Assembly (NCBI GenBank): GCA_033063855.1
Contig: CP093830.1
Coordinates: 21,328,854-21,392,853, forward strand
Origin: Smittia aterrima
Taxonomy: Eukaryota; Arthropoda; Insecta; Diptera; Chironomidae
Direction: 5' to 3'
DNA: 64,000 nucleotides
Positions within the stretch are counted from its first letter, which is position 1. Each line of letters starts with the position of its first letter. This document shows, piece after piece, positions 1 to 10,210 of the stretch. The position numbers were made by a program, and so were the translations under genes. Under the pieces are notes generated by a model. The model saw nothing but the letters and a program-made list of their open reading frames with translations. It was not told the DNA's origin and ran no database searches.

Positions 1-2
1 GT

Positions 3-986
3 TTTCTCGGCATCCCTGAAATGATATTCGACAATTTCAACGGAAGAGACTTGATTAAGATTTCAGAAGTCAGTCAAAATTATTATAATTTTATCGCCTC
101 ATCAAAAGCTCTCATGAAGAAAATTGAAATTGTTTTTGAGGAAGATCGAATGCTCGAGATTTCGGAAGATTTTGATTTGTTAAAAAACAGCTCGAGGTTG
201 TATCAGAACATTGAAATACGACGAGATCATAATGAAAACAGTTGCCGGAAGATAACAAATTTGGAACTTGAGTTGTTTCTTAACAAGTCTCGTGAATGGA
301 AAAACGTTTCACTCGACGATGTTTTCTTTAAAACAAAACTCGATTTATGGAATTTGCTTTCATCAATTGAATCTTCAGTTGAAAGTCTTTCTGTTTCGAA
401 TGATTTTATTTCCGTTCTTACTTTTGATGAGGATGATTCGTCGAATATCGAATCTTTCGGAACTTTAAAGTTCCCTAAGCTGAAGGAATTGAAACTGGAT
501 CTTAATAACAATTCTGATATGAGTGAAACGTTTGTGGCATTTCTGTCAAATTCTGTTTCAATCGAAACACTCGAGTTGATAGGAATGTTCGATCACGTAA
601 ATGTTTCAAGAAAAATGCTCGGAAACTTCGACAAAATAAAAACTCTCGAGCTTGGACAAAATCAAGTAAAGTTTATTTTCAAAGATGAATTATGGAAAAG
701 ATTTCAATTTAAGCTAAACCGTTTGACAATGTTTTCATTCGACAGATATGAATTGGGCGATACGGTAATTTCTCGTAACTTTCGAAATTTCCTTAAATCA
801 CAAAGCGACAATCTTGAATATTTGGCGATCAAATTATTCCACGACCAAGAAATCTTAGATGAGATCGAGAAATTGCCAAAGCTCAAAACTCTTTGCCTCG
901 GCAAGTTTCATGATTTGCCCTTGAATGATGATGATGAATTCCTTCAAATAATTGATGAAGCCATAATGAAATATCTTGTGGAGTAA
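3..986 (+). CDS. F-box/LRR protein FBL1, 5' end outside window
   Basis: The window opens inside this gene. Codons in frame from base 3 read F-L-G-I-P-E-M, so the N-terminal tail and the first part of the F-box lie to the left. Visible are the rest of the F-box (NFNGRDLIKISEVS), a linker of the kind called type B here (ITNLELELFLNKS), and leucine-rich segments such as FPKLKELKLDL, SIETLELIG and LPKLKTLCLGK. Compared with FBL2 the frame is lost near the C-terminus: the stop at 984-986 is followed directly by an out-of-frame leftover of the SMPNV segment shared by the family. It is either a C-terminally shortened protein or an early pseudogene. Role (substrate receptor of an SCF ubiquitin ligase) is inferred from the fold only. 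Confidence 0.65.
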   Translation, partial: FLGIPEMIFDNFNGRDLIKISEVSQNYYNFIASSKALMKKIEIVFEEDRMLEISEDFDLLKNSSRLYQNIEIRRDHNENSCRKITNLELELFLNKSREWKNVSLDDVFFKTKLDLWNLLSSIESSVESLSVSNDFISVLTFDEDDSSNIESFGTLKFPKLKELKLDLNNNSDMSETFVAFLSNSVSIETLELIGMFDHVNVSRKMLGNFDKIKTLELGQNQVKFIFKDELWKRFQFKLNRLTMFSFDRYELGDTVISRNFRNFLKSQSDNLEYLAIKLFHDQEILDEIEKLPKLKTLCLGKFHDLPLNDDDEFLQIIDEAIMKYLVE

Positions 987-1194
987 ATGCCAAGCGTTAA
1001 AATAATAATTTGAAATGTTTAAAATCAATGAAAAGGAAGAATTGAAGTAGACAGAATGGAATTGGAGGAATCTTTGATCGATAAGTGTTTTGTCAACGGC
1101 TGAACTTAAACTAAGAAGAGAGAACGGATCTCTAACAATTTGTAATCAATCCATTAATCAAAGTTTATTGTTCGTTTAATTTTAAATAAATTCA

Positions 1195-1462
1195 TGGAAA
1201 TGAAATTAATTTCTTTTTTATTATTTTGTCTTCGGATGGGATCACAATCGAAACTTAATGATAAGTCGAGGGTCAGGGAATGCAAAATAAATTAATTTCA
1301 GATGATAACAAAGTCTTCAATGCTGAATCGATTCGTGGCATGCGATCGAGGATCTGGTGAAGGAAAATTGTTTCTAACGATGAGATGCTCAACATATTGA
1401 TCTCTGAGTCGACCAGCACAGCACGAGAACATTGAAAAGTTGTATTCAAGTCCCAAGCTTCG
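1195..1462 (-). pseudogene. Remnant A of the Atg4 3' end
   Basis: On the minus strand this stretch matches the last coding bases and 3' flank of Atg4 copy 1 (14,349-14,620). It shares the segments for FSxCAGRLRDQ, VEHLIVRNNFPSPDP and SHATNRF, and the flank with TTTTATTATTTTGTCTTCGG. The acidic stretch before the Atg4 stop is partly deleted and the rest of the gene is absent, so it cannot encode a protease. It lies between FBL1 and FBL2 and ends just before the FBL2 promoter. I read it as a passenger copied together with an FBL gene. The remainder of the 987-1,661 gap is FBL1 3' flank. Confidence 0.85.
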
Positions 1463-1485
1463 ATGTAAAATAAATTGTTTATTTT

Positions 1486-1522
1486 GTATTTTACCAGCGG
1501 ATTTGCCTTCTAATTAGAATTC
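1486..1522 (+). promoter_or_regulatory. FBL-family upstream box, FBL2
   Basis: This is a copy of the sequence found before most FBL genes: a first box (GTATTTTACCAGCGGATTTG here, GTAGTTTACC in most copies) followed by CCTTCTAATTAGAATTC with the palindrome TTCTAATTAGAA. It sits about 100 nt before the splice donor of a 5'UTR intron (about 1,589-1,646) that ends 15 nt before the ATG. Conservation among paralogues is seen; promoter function is inferred. Confidence 0.6.
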
Positions 1523-1661
1523 AGAAAATAAACAAAAAAAAAAGGAAAAACTTTGCTATCGTTCATTTCTCTCTCAACATTCGAAAAGGTAAGACACGCT
1601 CTCGTGAAGGTTAAAAAAAATTATTTCAACTCATTTTTCTTTTTAGATCAAAGATTTAAAA

Positions 1662-2912
1662 ATGAACGTAATATCATCAGCATTAGACATCAAGAAATTA
1701 TCATTGAAGCTCAATTCAGAAGAGGAAATGAAAGCAGAAGACAAGGAAGTTTCAAGTGAAGCTCATAAAAAGAAAATCACAAAATCTGAGAACAAAATGG
1801 ATCCGTTGAAATATTTCTCACGTTTTCTCGACATTCCCGAAATGATTTTCGATCATTTTAACGGCAAGGAATTGTTAGAAATTTCAGAAGTCAGTCCAAG
1901 CTATTACAACTTCATCGCATCATCGAGAGTTCTAATGAAGAACATAAAAATTGTTTTTGATGAGGAGGATCGAAAGCTCGAGACTTCAGAAGATTTTGAT
2001 TTGTTAAAGAACAGCTCAAGATTATATCAAAACATTAGAATCGAACGAGAAATAACCGATGGGGATTACCTAGATGAAGACCACTACATAACCAATTTGG
2101 AACTTGAGTTCTTTCTTAACAAGTCTCGTGAATGGAAAAACGTTTCACTCAGAGATGTTTCTTTTAGAAATAAATTCGATTTATGGAAATTGCTCTCATC
2201 AATCGAATCATCAGTTGAAAGCATGTCTTTCGTCGACTATGGTTGCGTACTTGATTCATCAAATTTTGAATCTTTCGGAACTTTGAAGTTCCCAAAGCTG
2301 AAAGGATTGAAACTGTATCTATATGACAATTCAGATTTGAGTGAAACGTTTCTTACATTTTTGTCAAACTCTGTTTCAATCGAAACACTTGAATTGACAG
2401 GTTGGGAACTCGTCGTTAACGAAAATATTTTTAGGAAAACGCTCGAAAACTACGACAAACTAAAAAATCTCAAGCTTGGATCACATCAAATGAAATTTAT
2501 TTTCAAAGATGAATTTTGGAGACGATTTCAATTTAAGCTAAGGAATTTGTGGACGATATCATTCGAAGAATATGACGCATTGAGCTATGCGATAGTTGCT
2601 CGTAACTTTCAAAATTTCCTAAAATCACAAAGCGACAATCTCGAAGAGTTATCAGTCTCACTTTGCTACGACAATGAAATCTTCGATGAGATCATGAAAT
2701 TGCCAAAGCTCAAAATTCTTCGTCTCCGCAAGTTTCAATGCTTGCCCGAGAATGAAATTCCAAATGCAGTTTCAACTTCAATCACTGAACTAGAATTATA
2801 CAATCCGGTTGAAGATGTTCATTTAAAATTTCTATTGAAGTCAATGCCAAAAGCAAAACCTTTTGTGACAGAATATTTTAATCAATGGAAAAAAAGTTTA
2901 AAGAACTTCTGA
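1662..2912 (+). CDS. F-box/LRR protein FBL2 (family reference, type B linker)
   Basis: A 416-residue protein in one coding exon. Residues 1-45 are a charged tail (MNVISSALDIKKLSLKLN). An F-box-like domain spans about 46-95 (MDPLKYFSRFLDIPEMIFDH, then LLEISEVSPSYYNFIASS). A short variable linker around 125-150 precedes the type B signature LELEFFLNKSREWKN. After it come irregular leucine-rich segments (FPKLKGLKLYL, VSIETLELTG, LKNLKLGS, LPKLKILRLRK, SITELELY). F-box plus LRR proteins normally present substrates to SCF ubiquitin ligases; that role is inferred and no substrate is suggested. The C-terminus (AKPFVTEYFNQWKKSLKNF) departs from the MPNVRRISL ending of most paralogues. The first ATG is preferred because it follows the conserved intron acceptor. 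Confidence 0.78.
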   Translation: MNVISSALDIKKLSLKLNSEEEMKAEDKEVSSEAHKKKITKSENKMDPLKYFSRFLDIPEMIFDHFNGKELLEISEVSPSYYNFIASSRVLMKNIKIVFDEEDRKLETSEDFDLLKNSSRLYQNIRIEREITDGDYLDEDHYITNLELEFFLNKSREWKNVSLRDVSFRNKFDLWKLLSSIESSVESMSFVDYGCVLDSSNFESFGTLKFPKLKGLKLYLYDNSDLSETFLTFLSNSVSIETLELTGWELVVNENIFRKTLENYDKLKNLKLGSHQMKFIFKDEFWRRFQFKLRNLWTISFEEYDALSYAIVARNFQNFLKSQSDNLEELSVSLCYDNEIFDEIMKLPKLKILRLRKFQCLPENEIPNAVSTSITELELYNPVEDVHLKFLLKSMPKAKPFVTEYFNQWKKSLKNF

Positions 2913-3164
2913 AAATGATTAAGGTCGACAGAAAGGAACTGGAGGCATTTTTGAACAATAAATGTTTTGTCCAGAGCTTAGCTAATTGAAGCAAATCTTT
3001 GTCTTTGTCAACAGTTTTTATTAATCGAGATTACTTTTACTGACTCACGAACACAACTTAAACTAAAAAGAGAGAACGAATCTTAATTTCCAACATTTTG
3101 TAAGCATGTGCATTCATTAACAAGTTAGATCTAAAATAAATTCATAAAGTTCAATCAAATTCTT

Positions 3165-3352
3165 TTATTATTTTGTCAAAAATTAAAACTTAATGGAAAG
3201 TCGATGGTCGGGGAATGTAAAGTTAATTATCTTCAATCCCATCGTCTTCTTCATCTTCGCTATTCGTGATATGCGATCGAGGATCTGGGGAAGGAGAATT
3301 GTTTCTAACGATGAGATGCTCAACATCTTGAAAAGTTGAATTCAAGTCCCAA
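3165..3352 (-). pseudogene. Remnant B of the Atg4 3' end
   Basis: Minus-strand match to the Atg4 C-terminus, here retaining the acidic EDEEDDG region and SPDPRSH, HLIVRNN and a broken piece upstream. The flank includes TCGATGGTCGGGGAATGTAA, as in Atg4 copy 1. Only about 190 bp survive. Together with the FBL2 3' flank (2,913-3,160) and the degenerate FBL3 upstream box it fills the gap 2,913-3,525. Confidence 0.85.
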
Positions 3353-3380
3353 GACTCTATTGAAAATAATTTGTTTATTT

Positions 3381-3417
3381 TGTATTTTATCAACGGAGTT
3401 GCTTTCTAATTAGAATT
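3381..3417 (+). promoter_or_regulatory. Degenerate FBL-family upstream box, FBL3
   Basis: Diverged copy: GTATTTTATCAACGGAGTTG then CTTTCTAATTAGAATT. The palindrome TTCTAATTAGAA is intact while the first box carries several changes. FBL3 also differs downstream: the sequence GTAAGACACGCTCTCCTGAAG at 3,489 is present but the usual pyrimidine-rich acceptor is missing, so its 5'UTR intron seems lost. Confidence 0.5.
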
Positions 3418-3525
3418 ACGAAAATAAACGAAAAAAAAAGAAAAACTTTTCTATCGCTTGACTCATTTCACTTTCAACATTTGAAAAGGTAAGACACGCT
3501 CTCCTGAAGATCGTGATATTTAAAA

Positions 3526-4848
3526 ATGAACGTAACTTTATCAGCAGTTGATATCAAGAAAATAGCAAAGAAGCGAAAGCTCGAGGAGGAAACAAAAGCA
3601 GAAGCAATAGAAGTTTCAAGTGAAGAACCGAACGAGAAAATCAAAATTTCTGACAACTTGGATCCACTGAAATATTTCTCGCGTTTTCTCGATATTTCCG
3701 AAATGATTTTTCAACATTTTAGTGGCAAAGACTTGTTAGCCATTTCAGAAATCAGTCCAAGCTGTTACAACTTCATCGCACCTTCGGAAGATCTCATGGA
3801 GAAAATTCAAGTTGTTTTAAATAAGAACCCAGCTGCGATCATGAATTCGGAGGATTACAATTTGCTGAAGAACAGTTCGAGATTGTATCAAAACATTGAA
3901 ATCCGAGGACACTTCTCATTTTCACTTAATTTTTCACTAAAACCTTACGACTACTCCGTTACCACTTTGCCACTTGATTTTCTTCAAAGTAAAACTCACG
4001 AATGGAAAAATGTTTCACTCGACGCTGTTTATTTTAGAAAAACGCTCGATTTATGGAACTTTTTCTCGTCAATTGAACCTTCAGTTGAAAGTCTTTTGAT
4101 AACGGGAGAAAGTTTACTTTCATCTGACGATTCATCAAATTTTGAATCTTTCGAAGCTTTAAAGTTCCCAAAGCTAAAGCAATTGAAACTAAGTCTTAGT
4201 AACTATTCTTGTTACAGTAAACCTTATCTCAGATTATTGTTTAACTCTGTTTCCGTCGAAGAACTTGAATTTGGAGATTTCCTTAGTACCGACGAAGTAA
4301 CAGGAATGCTCGGAAACTTCGACAAGTTAACAAGTCTCACGCTTACAGCAAGTAACATTGAGCAAATTTACGAAAATGATTCATGGGAACGATTTCAATT
4401 CAAGCTCAAAAGATTGAATATTATTGACAATGGACTCAATTATACAAATGGTAGAGTTTATTGGCCATTAAAGAATCAGGAATTCTTAGAATTACAAAGC
4501 GAAAGTCTTGAAGAGTTGAAAATTTCATTACGTTTCGTACAGCAAACTTTTGATGAGATCATGAAAATGCCAAAGCTTAAAAGTTTATGCTTCACGGAGC
4601 TTTATTCAATGCCATGGAACCAATATCCAACTGAATTTTCAAGCTCAATCACTGAACTAAGTTTCGATAGTAAAGTTGAAGCTGTCAACTTAAAATTTCT
4701 ATTGAGGTCAATGCCAAACGTTAGAAGAATCAACTTCCACTCAATCGATGAAGAAATTGTTAAAATATTGAAAATAATGAAGAAAAAGTTTGAAGTGAAA
4801 GTTTTTGAGTTGGAAAGAATCCGAAATGGGAGAATTGAGAAATTTTAA
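3526..4848 (+). CDS. F-box/LRR protein FBL3 (type A linker)
   Basis: A 440-residue single-exon protein. The tail carries a basic KKRKLEEE stretch, possibly a nuclear signal. The F-box starts at LDPLKYFSRFLDISEMIFQH; the methionine found here in most paralogues is leucine, which argues that MDPL is not the family start codon. The linker is type A (TTLPLDFLQSKTHEWKN). LRR segments include FPKLKQLKLSL, SVEELEFG, LTSLTLTA and MPKLKSLCF, and the C-terminus is complete (SMPNVRRINFHSIDEEIVKI). CFAP58 begins only 138 bp downstream on the same strand. The 5' region has lost the intron acceptor present in paralogues, so expression may differ. Confidence 0.77.
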   Translation: MNVTLSAVDIKKIAKKRKLEEETKAEAIEVSSEEPNEKIKISDNLDPLKYFSRFLDISEMIFQHFSGKDLLAISEISPSCYNFIAPSEDLMEKIQVVLNKNPAAIMNSEDYNLLKNSSRLYQNIEIRGHFSFSLNFSLKPYDYSVTTLPLDFLQSKTHEWKNVSLDAVYFRKTLDLWNFFSSIEPSVESLLITGESLLSSDDSSNFESFEALKFPKLKQLKLSLSNYSCYSKPYLRLLFNSVSVEELEFGDFLSTDEVTGMLGNFDKLTSLTLTASNIEQIYENDSWERFQFKLKRLNIIDNGLNYTNGRVYWPLKNQEFLELQSESLEELKISLRFVQQTFDEIMKMPKLKSLCFTELYSMPWNQYPTEFSSSITELSFDSKVEAVNLKFLLRSMPNVRRINFHSIDEEIVKILKIMKKKFEVKVFELERIRNGRIEKF

Positions 4849-4986
4849 GGAACTTTCAAGTTGAAGAGTCATAGCGAACTTCCAATCATTTCCGAAATAA
4901 AACGAATTTTTGTCTCTCGATGAAAATCTTTTTCAGCAACCAATAAAGAAATAAAATTCACTTTCATAAAAAAGAAATTTGGAATC

Positions 4987-7818
4987 ATGTCTACTACAGA
5001 GAAAGTTGAAATTAATGAAGAAGAAGTTCCGCAATTTATCACTGAAGAGTTCTTCAGTGACTTTCGTCCAAAAGTGCAGACGACGTTGAAGAATCTTTTG
5101 AAAAAGGAAGAAAATGAGCTTGCGAATGAAGTGAATCGACTTTTGACAGTTGCCGAGAATCTTCGAATGAACTTGAGAGATGAGCAGGCAAAGAATCGAA
5201 ATTTGGAGGAGAATCAAGTGAACGCTAAAGGTCGAATCGATGAAGCCGTTAAGATCTCTCAGAAGGATCAAGACACAATCAACAAGCTACGCAACGAAGT
5301 CATCGAAACTTGGAAACTTGTCGACAAATCTCAGACAAAGGAAATTGAGTCTTCGGAGGCTTATCATCAATTGCATAAGAAGTTTGAAAGTGTCGAGACT
5401 GAGTTGAAACGTTTGTCAGTTCAGTTCGATGACAATGACGTCAATCCGTTGGGAAAACACAAAGTCACGGTGATTGAGGAATGTCATCGTCTCAACGAAG
5501 AAGTGAAAAACTTGAACAAACGAATTCAAATTGAGCGCGATTACTCTGATGAGATTCAAAAGAAACTTGATGACTCTCTCGCCGCTAATCAAGAGCTTTA
5601 TCATCAATGGGATGAAGCAACAAACGACGATCTCAGCAACAAGAAGAAAATAAAAAATTTGGAATCAGTTTTTGAACAAACAACCGGCCAACTCGATGAG
5701 ATGACAAATTCTATGAATCATTTCAAGAGTCAATCTCAAAACTTTCATGCTCGGCTTGCTAAACGCGACGGTCAACTGAAAGCTGCGCGAGATGAACTTG
5801 AAAAGCTTCGAGAGGAGAAAACTCTTTCAACTCTTCGCACGACTGCAATGCAAAACGATATCGAGAAGTACAAAGACGAGATGAAGCTGTTCACAATCAA
5901 AAGCGATCAAATGAAGAATTTCCTGAGATTAAAGGAAGACGAGATTCGAAAGGTTTTGCTTGAGAACGAGCAACATTTGAAGAACGCTGACGTGTTGATG
6001 AGGAAAATCTCTTCATTACAAAAAGCTGAAGTGAAATCGTTATCGAAAATCACGAACCTTCAAAACGAGATTCTCACGGCAGGAAAAGAACTTGACTCGA
6101 TTAAGAAAGCGAATGATAACATCAAACGGGACAAAGACAATCTTGAGAAGAAAAATGGAAATTTAGTTTTAGAGATTGAGAAACGAGACGGTAAAGCTTT
6201 TAATTTTCTTATCAATCGTTCGATCTCTTAATTTTCTTTTTACAGAAATGATCAATTTGATTAAATCTGAGAAATCAACTCTCGAAGAAAATTTAAACTT
6301 TGTCGAGAAAGATTTGAAGCTGTCAACTGCTCGTGAGAGAAAAGCAACTCAAACAATCAAAATGATTCACACGAGACTCGAGACGATCCAGTCAGAGAAG
6401 CTTTACCTCGAAGAATCGGCGAAGGAGTTGAATGACATTGTCAAGAAAAAGGATCAAGAAGTTATCGAGTCAAAGTCTAAACTTGATGAGCTCAACAAAG
6501 AATTATCTCACTCCAAACACGAATTTAATTTATCTGTGAAGCAGTTGAAAGAAGCTCGAGCTGATTTCCAGAAATGTCATGAGAAGGAAGCTGACTACAA
6601 AGAACGAAACTTGAAGTGTCGTCATCAAGTCGAAGACAAGACCAGCAAACTTCTTTCCAAAATAGCTGAGAACTCAAATCTCTTGAAAAAGATTAAAACG
6701 TTAGAGAAACGAAATCGCGAATTGAAGCGAGACCTCGAACATTGTCGAGATGCTCAGAAGATGACACAAGATGAATTGAAGAGCGTTCGATTCGATAACA
6801 AAAACTGCAAAGAAGTTCTTCGAGAGAACGACGTTCGATTTGTTAAGATGAAGAGTGGAATGGATAAACTTTTGCGTGAACGCGACTTGATTGCCAATCA
6901 AATGATTCGTCGTACGGACGAGAATGAATTGCTTGGAATTGAATCGTCAGCTCTCAAAGCTTCCATCGAGCAAGGAAAAGCTTCTTACAATGATCGATTG
7001 AAAGACATCGAGCTAATGAAAAATGAAATCTTAAATCTTCGATCGCAGTGCAATATCCTGAAGCGGAGCTTAGAGAACACAACTGACATGCGACACGAAG
7101 TGTTGCAACTTCATCGACAGCTGAATCAAGAGCGAGTTCAATCGAAAGTTCTACTACAAGAAATTCGGACGCCAATGAATGTTCATCGTTGGCGGAAGTT
7201 GGAACGAATCGATAAAAAGCGAGTGAATCTAACGAAGAAGTTTCGCAATCTTCAGAGAGAATCTCTTCAGCAAACATCGATGATCAAGAAATCCGAGGAG
7301 ATCATCAAAACTTTGGAAGCTAAGATTGAATTGATTGAGATGGAGAAGAGTCGATTAGCTGGAGTGAAAGTTCACGAGAAACTTTTGTTGACTCGAGTAA
7401 ATTTATTTTATTTTTAATTTGAATTTATTTTCATTTTCAATTTTCCTTGAAGTCTCAGCTCAGTAACAACACGAAGCGAATGAAAGCAGCAATTGCAATT
7501 TCTCAGGCAAACGTTGGTGATCTTAAATTGAAAGATAATGAAATTGAGAAACTGAAGAAGGACAATTATGATCTTAAAGCCGATTTCTTTAAAGAAGTGA
7601 GTTAACATTGCCAAGATAAATTTTTATTTTTTATTTTTCTTCGACTTCAGAAGCGAGAGAAGAGTGAACTACAAAAGAAGCTTCAAGATCTGAAGAAAAT
7701 TATGAAAAACGAGAAGGAACCTTTGAAGAAACTTGGCGGCGGCGATTCGTTCATTACAAAATCTTCAGAAAACATAAAATCGAAACTTTCTAAAATTGAA
7801 ATTAAATTTCCGAAGTGA
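4987..7818 (+). CDS. CFAP58: Cilia- and flagella-associated protein 58 (CFAP58/CCDC147)
   Basis: Four exons: 4,987-6,190, 6,246-7,396, 7,453-7,596 and 7,651-7,818. All junctions are GT-AG and in frame, giving 888 residues, close to the roughly 870 of animal CFAP58. The protein is almost entirely coiled coil. Two stretches are family-like: VIETWKLVDKSQTKE near residue 105 and TPMNVHRWRKLE near residue 710, a hallmark of CFAP58 as I remember it. CFAP58 is known as an axonemal and mid-piece protein of motile cilia and sperm flagella; in an insect it would be expected mainly in the male germ line. It is a single-copy gene trapped between FBL3 and FBL4, and a broken copy of part of exon 2 follows it at about 7,930. 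Confidence 0.85.
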
Positions 7819-7929
7819 AAATGTTAATAGCTTTGATTTTTCTTAAATAAAAATTGAAAAAGCTCTTTATGAAAATTTGTTTTCTTTTTCTCAAAGATAT
7901 GAAAATGAAACTTTTCATCTTTCACAGTC

Positions 7930-7995
7930 GGCGAAGCAGTTGAACGAAGCTTGAGATGATTTCCAGAAATGTCATGAGGAGAAAGCTCAAAAAGC
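7930..7995 (+). pseudogene. Fragment of CFAP58 exon 2
   Basis: About 65 bp match CFAP58 exon 2 at roughly 6,537-6,600 (GAAGCAGTTGAA, then GATTTCCAGAAATGTCATGA). An in-frame stop (TGA) follows the matching GAAGC. The fragment abuts the FBL4 upstream box at 8,002. It marks a duplication breakpoint where CFAP58 sequence was joined to an FBL promoter. The rest of the 7,819-8,187 gap is CFAP58 3' flank and the FBL4 promoter with its intron. Confidence 0.75.
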
Positions 7996-8001
7996 AAAAT
8001 T

Positions 8002-8039
8002 TGTAGTTTACCAGCGGATTTGCTTTCTAATTAGAATTC
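8002..8039 (+). promoter_or_regulatory. FBL-family upstream box, FBL4
   Basis: Exact first box GTAGTTTACCAGCGGATTTG followed by CTTTCTAATTAGAATTC with palindrome TTCTAATTAGAA. The conserved exon segment ATCGCTTGACTCATTTCACT follows, then the 5'UTR intron at about 8,112-8,172, ending 15 nt before the ATG. Confidence 0.65.
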
Positions 8040-8187
8040 TATTTAAAAAAAACCTTCACAAGGAAAACATTTGGTATCGCTTGACTCATTTCACTCTCAA
8101 CATTTGAAAAGGTAAGACACGTTCTCCTGAAGATTTTAAAAAAAAATATTTCAATTTCCTTTTTCTTTTTAGATAAAAGAATTAACA

Positions 8188-9531
8188 ATGAACGTAATTT
8201 CATCACAAGAAGATAACAAAAAAGCATCATGGAATCCAGCAAACGAAACAAAAGCAGTCAAAGAAGTTTCAAGCAAAAATTTTAACAAAAAAATTAAATT
8301 TGCTGAGAACAAAATGGATCCGTTGGAATATTTCTCACGTTTTCTTGGCATTCCCGAAATGATTTTCGATCATTTAAATGGCACTGACTTGATCAAATAT
8401 TCAGAAGTCAGTCCCAGCTACTACAACTTCATCGCATCATCGAAAGCTCTCATGGAGAAAATTAAAATTGTTTTTGGTGATGATCATAAACTAACGAACT
8501 CGGAAGATTCTGATTTGCTGAAGAACAGCTCGAGATTGTATCAAAACATTGAAATCGTGGGACAAATCATATTTTCCCGTGGACAATCTCCTCAATACGA
8601 CTACTCCAGTATTACTTTGCCACTTGATTTTCTTCAAAGTAAGTCTCACGAATGGAAAAATGTTTCACTCGACGACGTTTATTTTAAAGACGAACTCGAG
8701 ATGTGGAATTTTCTTTCATCAATCGAATCGTCAGTAGAAAGTCTTTCTGTGAAAGAGGATACCTATGATCGTTACAAGTTTTCATCTGAAGATTCATCAA
8801 ACTTTGAATCTTTCGAAGCTTTAAAGTTTCCAAAGCTAAAGAAATTGGAACTGCGTCCTTCGGACGATTCCGATTCGAATGAATCTTATGTCAGATTTTT
8901 GTCGAACTCGGTTTCTGTCGAAGAACTTGAACTTGGATATTATTTAAGTATCGGAGAATTAACAAAAATGCTCGAAAACTTCGACCAACTAACAAGTCTT
9001 AGGGGTAAGATTTCACGCATCGATCAAATGTACGAAAACGATTCTTGGAAACGATTTCAATTCAAGCTTAAAAGTTTTGAAACTTGGAGTATTGAACCTA
9101 ATGAGTCATCAAATCTTCGGAAATTTCTTAAATCACAAAGCGACAATCTCGAAACGTTGACAGTCGATGGATACTACGACAAAGAAACTTTCGATGTGAT
9201 CATGAAGTTGCCAAAGCTCAAAAGTTTAAGCCTCAGAGGGATTCATGATTTGCCCAAAGACGAAATTCCAAATGCAGTTTCAAGCTCAATCACTGAACTA
9301 ATTTTCGAACGATTCATATGTAGTTCAGAGATTGACGCTGTCAGCTTAAATTTTCTATTAAAGTCAATGCCAAACGTTAGAAGAATTAGTCTTTACCATA
9401 AAAAAAACGAAGAAGAAATTGTTAAAATGTTGAAATCAATGAAAAGGAAGTTTGAAGTGAGAATTTTCAAGTATGAAAGTGGCCAGTCTTCATGGTACGG
9501 GGATGTTTTAAAGGAAGTCTTAAACTTTTAA
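8188..9531 (+). CDS. F-box/LRR protein FBL4 (type A linker)
   Basis: A 447-residue single-exon protein. The tail is lysine-rich, the F-box begins MDPLEYFSRFLGIPEMIFDH with NGTDLIKYSEVSPSYYNF, and the linker is type A (ITLPLDFLQSKSHEWKN). Complete leucine-rich region: FPKLKKLELRP, SVEELELGYYL, LPKLKSLSLRG, SITELIFERF and MPNVRRISLYH. By its GTDLIKYSEVSPSYY and DLPKDEIPNAVSSSITEL stretches it is closest to the minus-strand members FBL8, FBL13 and FBL17 rather than to its plus-strand neighbours, so copies moved or converted between the two halves of the cluster. Confidence 0.78.
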   Translation: MNVISSQEDNKKASWNPANETKAVKEVSSKNFNKKIKFAENKMDPLEYFSRFLGIPEMIFDHLNGTDLIKYSEVSPSYYNFIASSKALMEKIKIVFGDDHKLTNSEDSDLLKNSSRLYQNIEIVGQIIFSRGQSPQYDYSSITLPLDFLQSKSHEWKNVSLDDVYFKDELEMWNFLSSIESSVESLSVKEDTYDRYKFSSEDSSNFESFEALKFPKLKKLELRPSDDSDSNESYVRFLSNSVSVEELELGYYLSIGELTKMLENFDQLTSLRGKISRIDQMYENDSWKRFQFKLKSFETWSIEPNESSNLRKFLKSQSDNLETLTVDGYYDKETFDVIMKLPKLKSLSLRGIHDLPKDEIPNAVSSSITELIFERFICSSEIDAVSLNFLLKSMPNVRRISLYHKKNEEEIVKMLKSMKRKFEVRIFKYESGQSSWYGDVLKEVLNF

Positions 9532-10031
9532 GAAATTTGAGCGAGGAAGAAATCGATAATTTTAATTTCAAACAAAAATAGTTTTTAATTTATTCTCATC
9601 GACACAGTTTGTAAGTTTCGTAAAGATGAACTTGAAAATAACGAATAATAATAATCTCAACATCTGTAACCTTTATGAAAACCTGGAAAATAAATTATTC
9701 ATTTAAGAAACGAAAAACTTTTTAATTTCTAATAAAAAATCTTTGCAAATAATTTTCTCGTTTTTCGAGTTTATGGTTTCAAATTTATTTTTTCAGCAAA
9801 CATGAAGTTTTACTTTGCATTATCATCAACAGTGTCTTCATTTATAAGCAAAGCTTCTGTATTTTCTCAGAGTTCTGTTCGCTTCTGCTTCAAATTTTTA
9901 AATGTGAATCTTGAGTAAGTCCAAAAAGTTAGTTAATTTTGAAAAGTTGTAAGTTTAATGAAATAAGTCGAGCATTTTCCACGATTATCAGAGAAAAACT
10001 TATCCTCCATTTTTTTTCTTTTTTATAATTT
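9532..10031 (+). other. FBL4 3' flank joined to an array-type upstream block
   Basis: No gene seen. Bases 9,532-9,720 resemble the 3' flanks of the minus-strand FBL genes, including GCGAGGAAGAAATCGATAAT and a poly(A) signal within GAAAATAAATTATT. Bases about 9,795-9,895 (ATGAAGTTTTACTTTGCATT onward) match the block that precedes the upstream boxes of the minus-strand FBL genes, for example 23,592-23,705 read in reverse. The plus-strand gap therefore has the same architecture as the array. Confidence 0.7.
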
Positions 10032-10069
10032 TGTAGTTTACCAGCGGATTTGCCTTCTAATTAGAATTC
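10032..10069 (+). promoter_or_regulatory. FBL-family upstream box, FBL5
   Basis: First box identical to the consensus, then CCTTCTAATTAGAATTC. Followed by CGCTTCACTCATTTCACTTT and the 5'UTR intron at about 10,139-10,195. Confidence 0.65.
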
Positions 10070-10210
10070 AAGCGAAAGAACGAAAAAAAAGAAAAACTTT
10101 GGAATCGCTTCACTCATTTCACTTTCAACATTTTAAAGGTAAGACACGTTTTCGTGAAGGTTCAAGAAAAATATTTTGTTGAATTTTATTTTTAGATAAA
10201 AGATTTATAA

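Noticed and set aside
9795..9915. Possible conserved micro-ORF (MKFYFALSSTV) before FBL upstream boxes, with a GTAAGC donor-like site
   Set aside because: The same block in other units (for example 25,680-25,760 and 23,592-23,705) has frame-changing indels and early stops, so the DNA is conserved by duplication and not as a protein.
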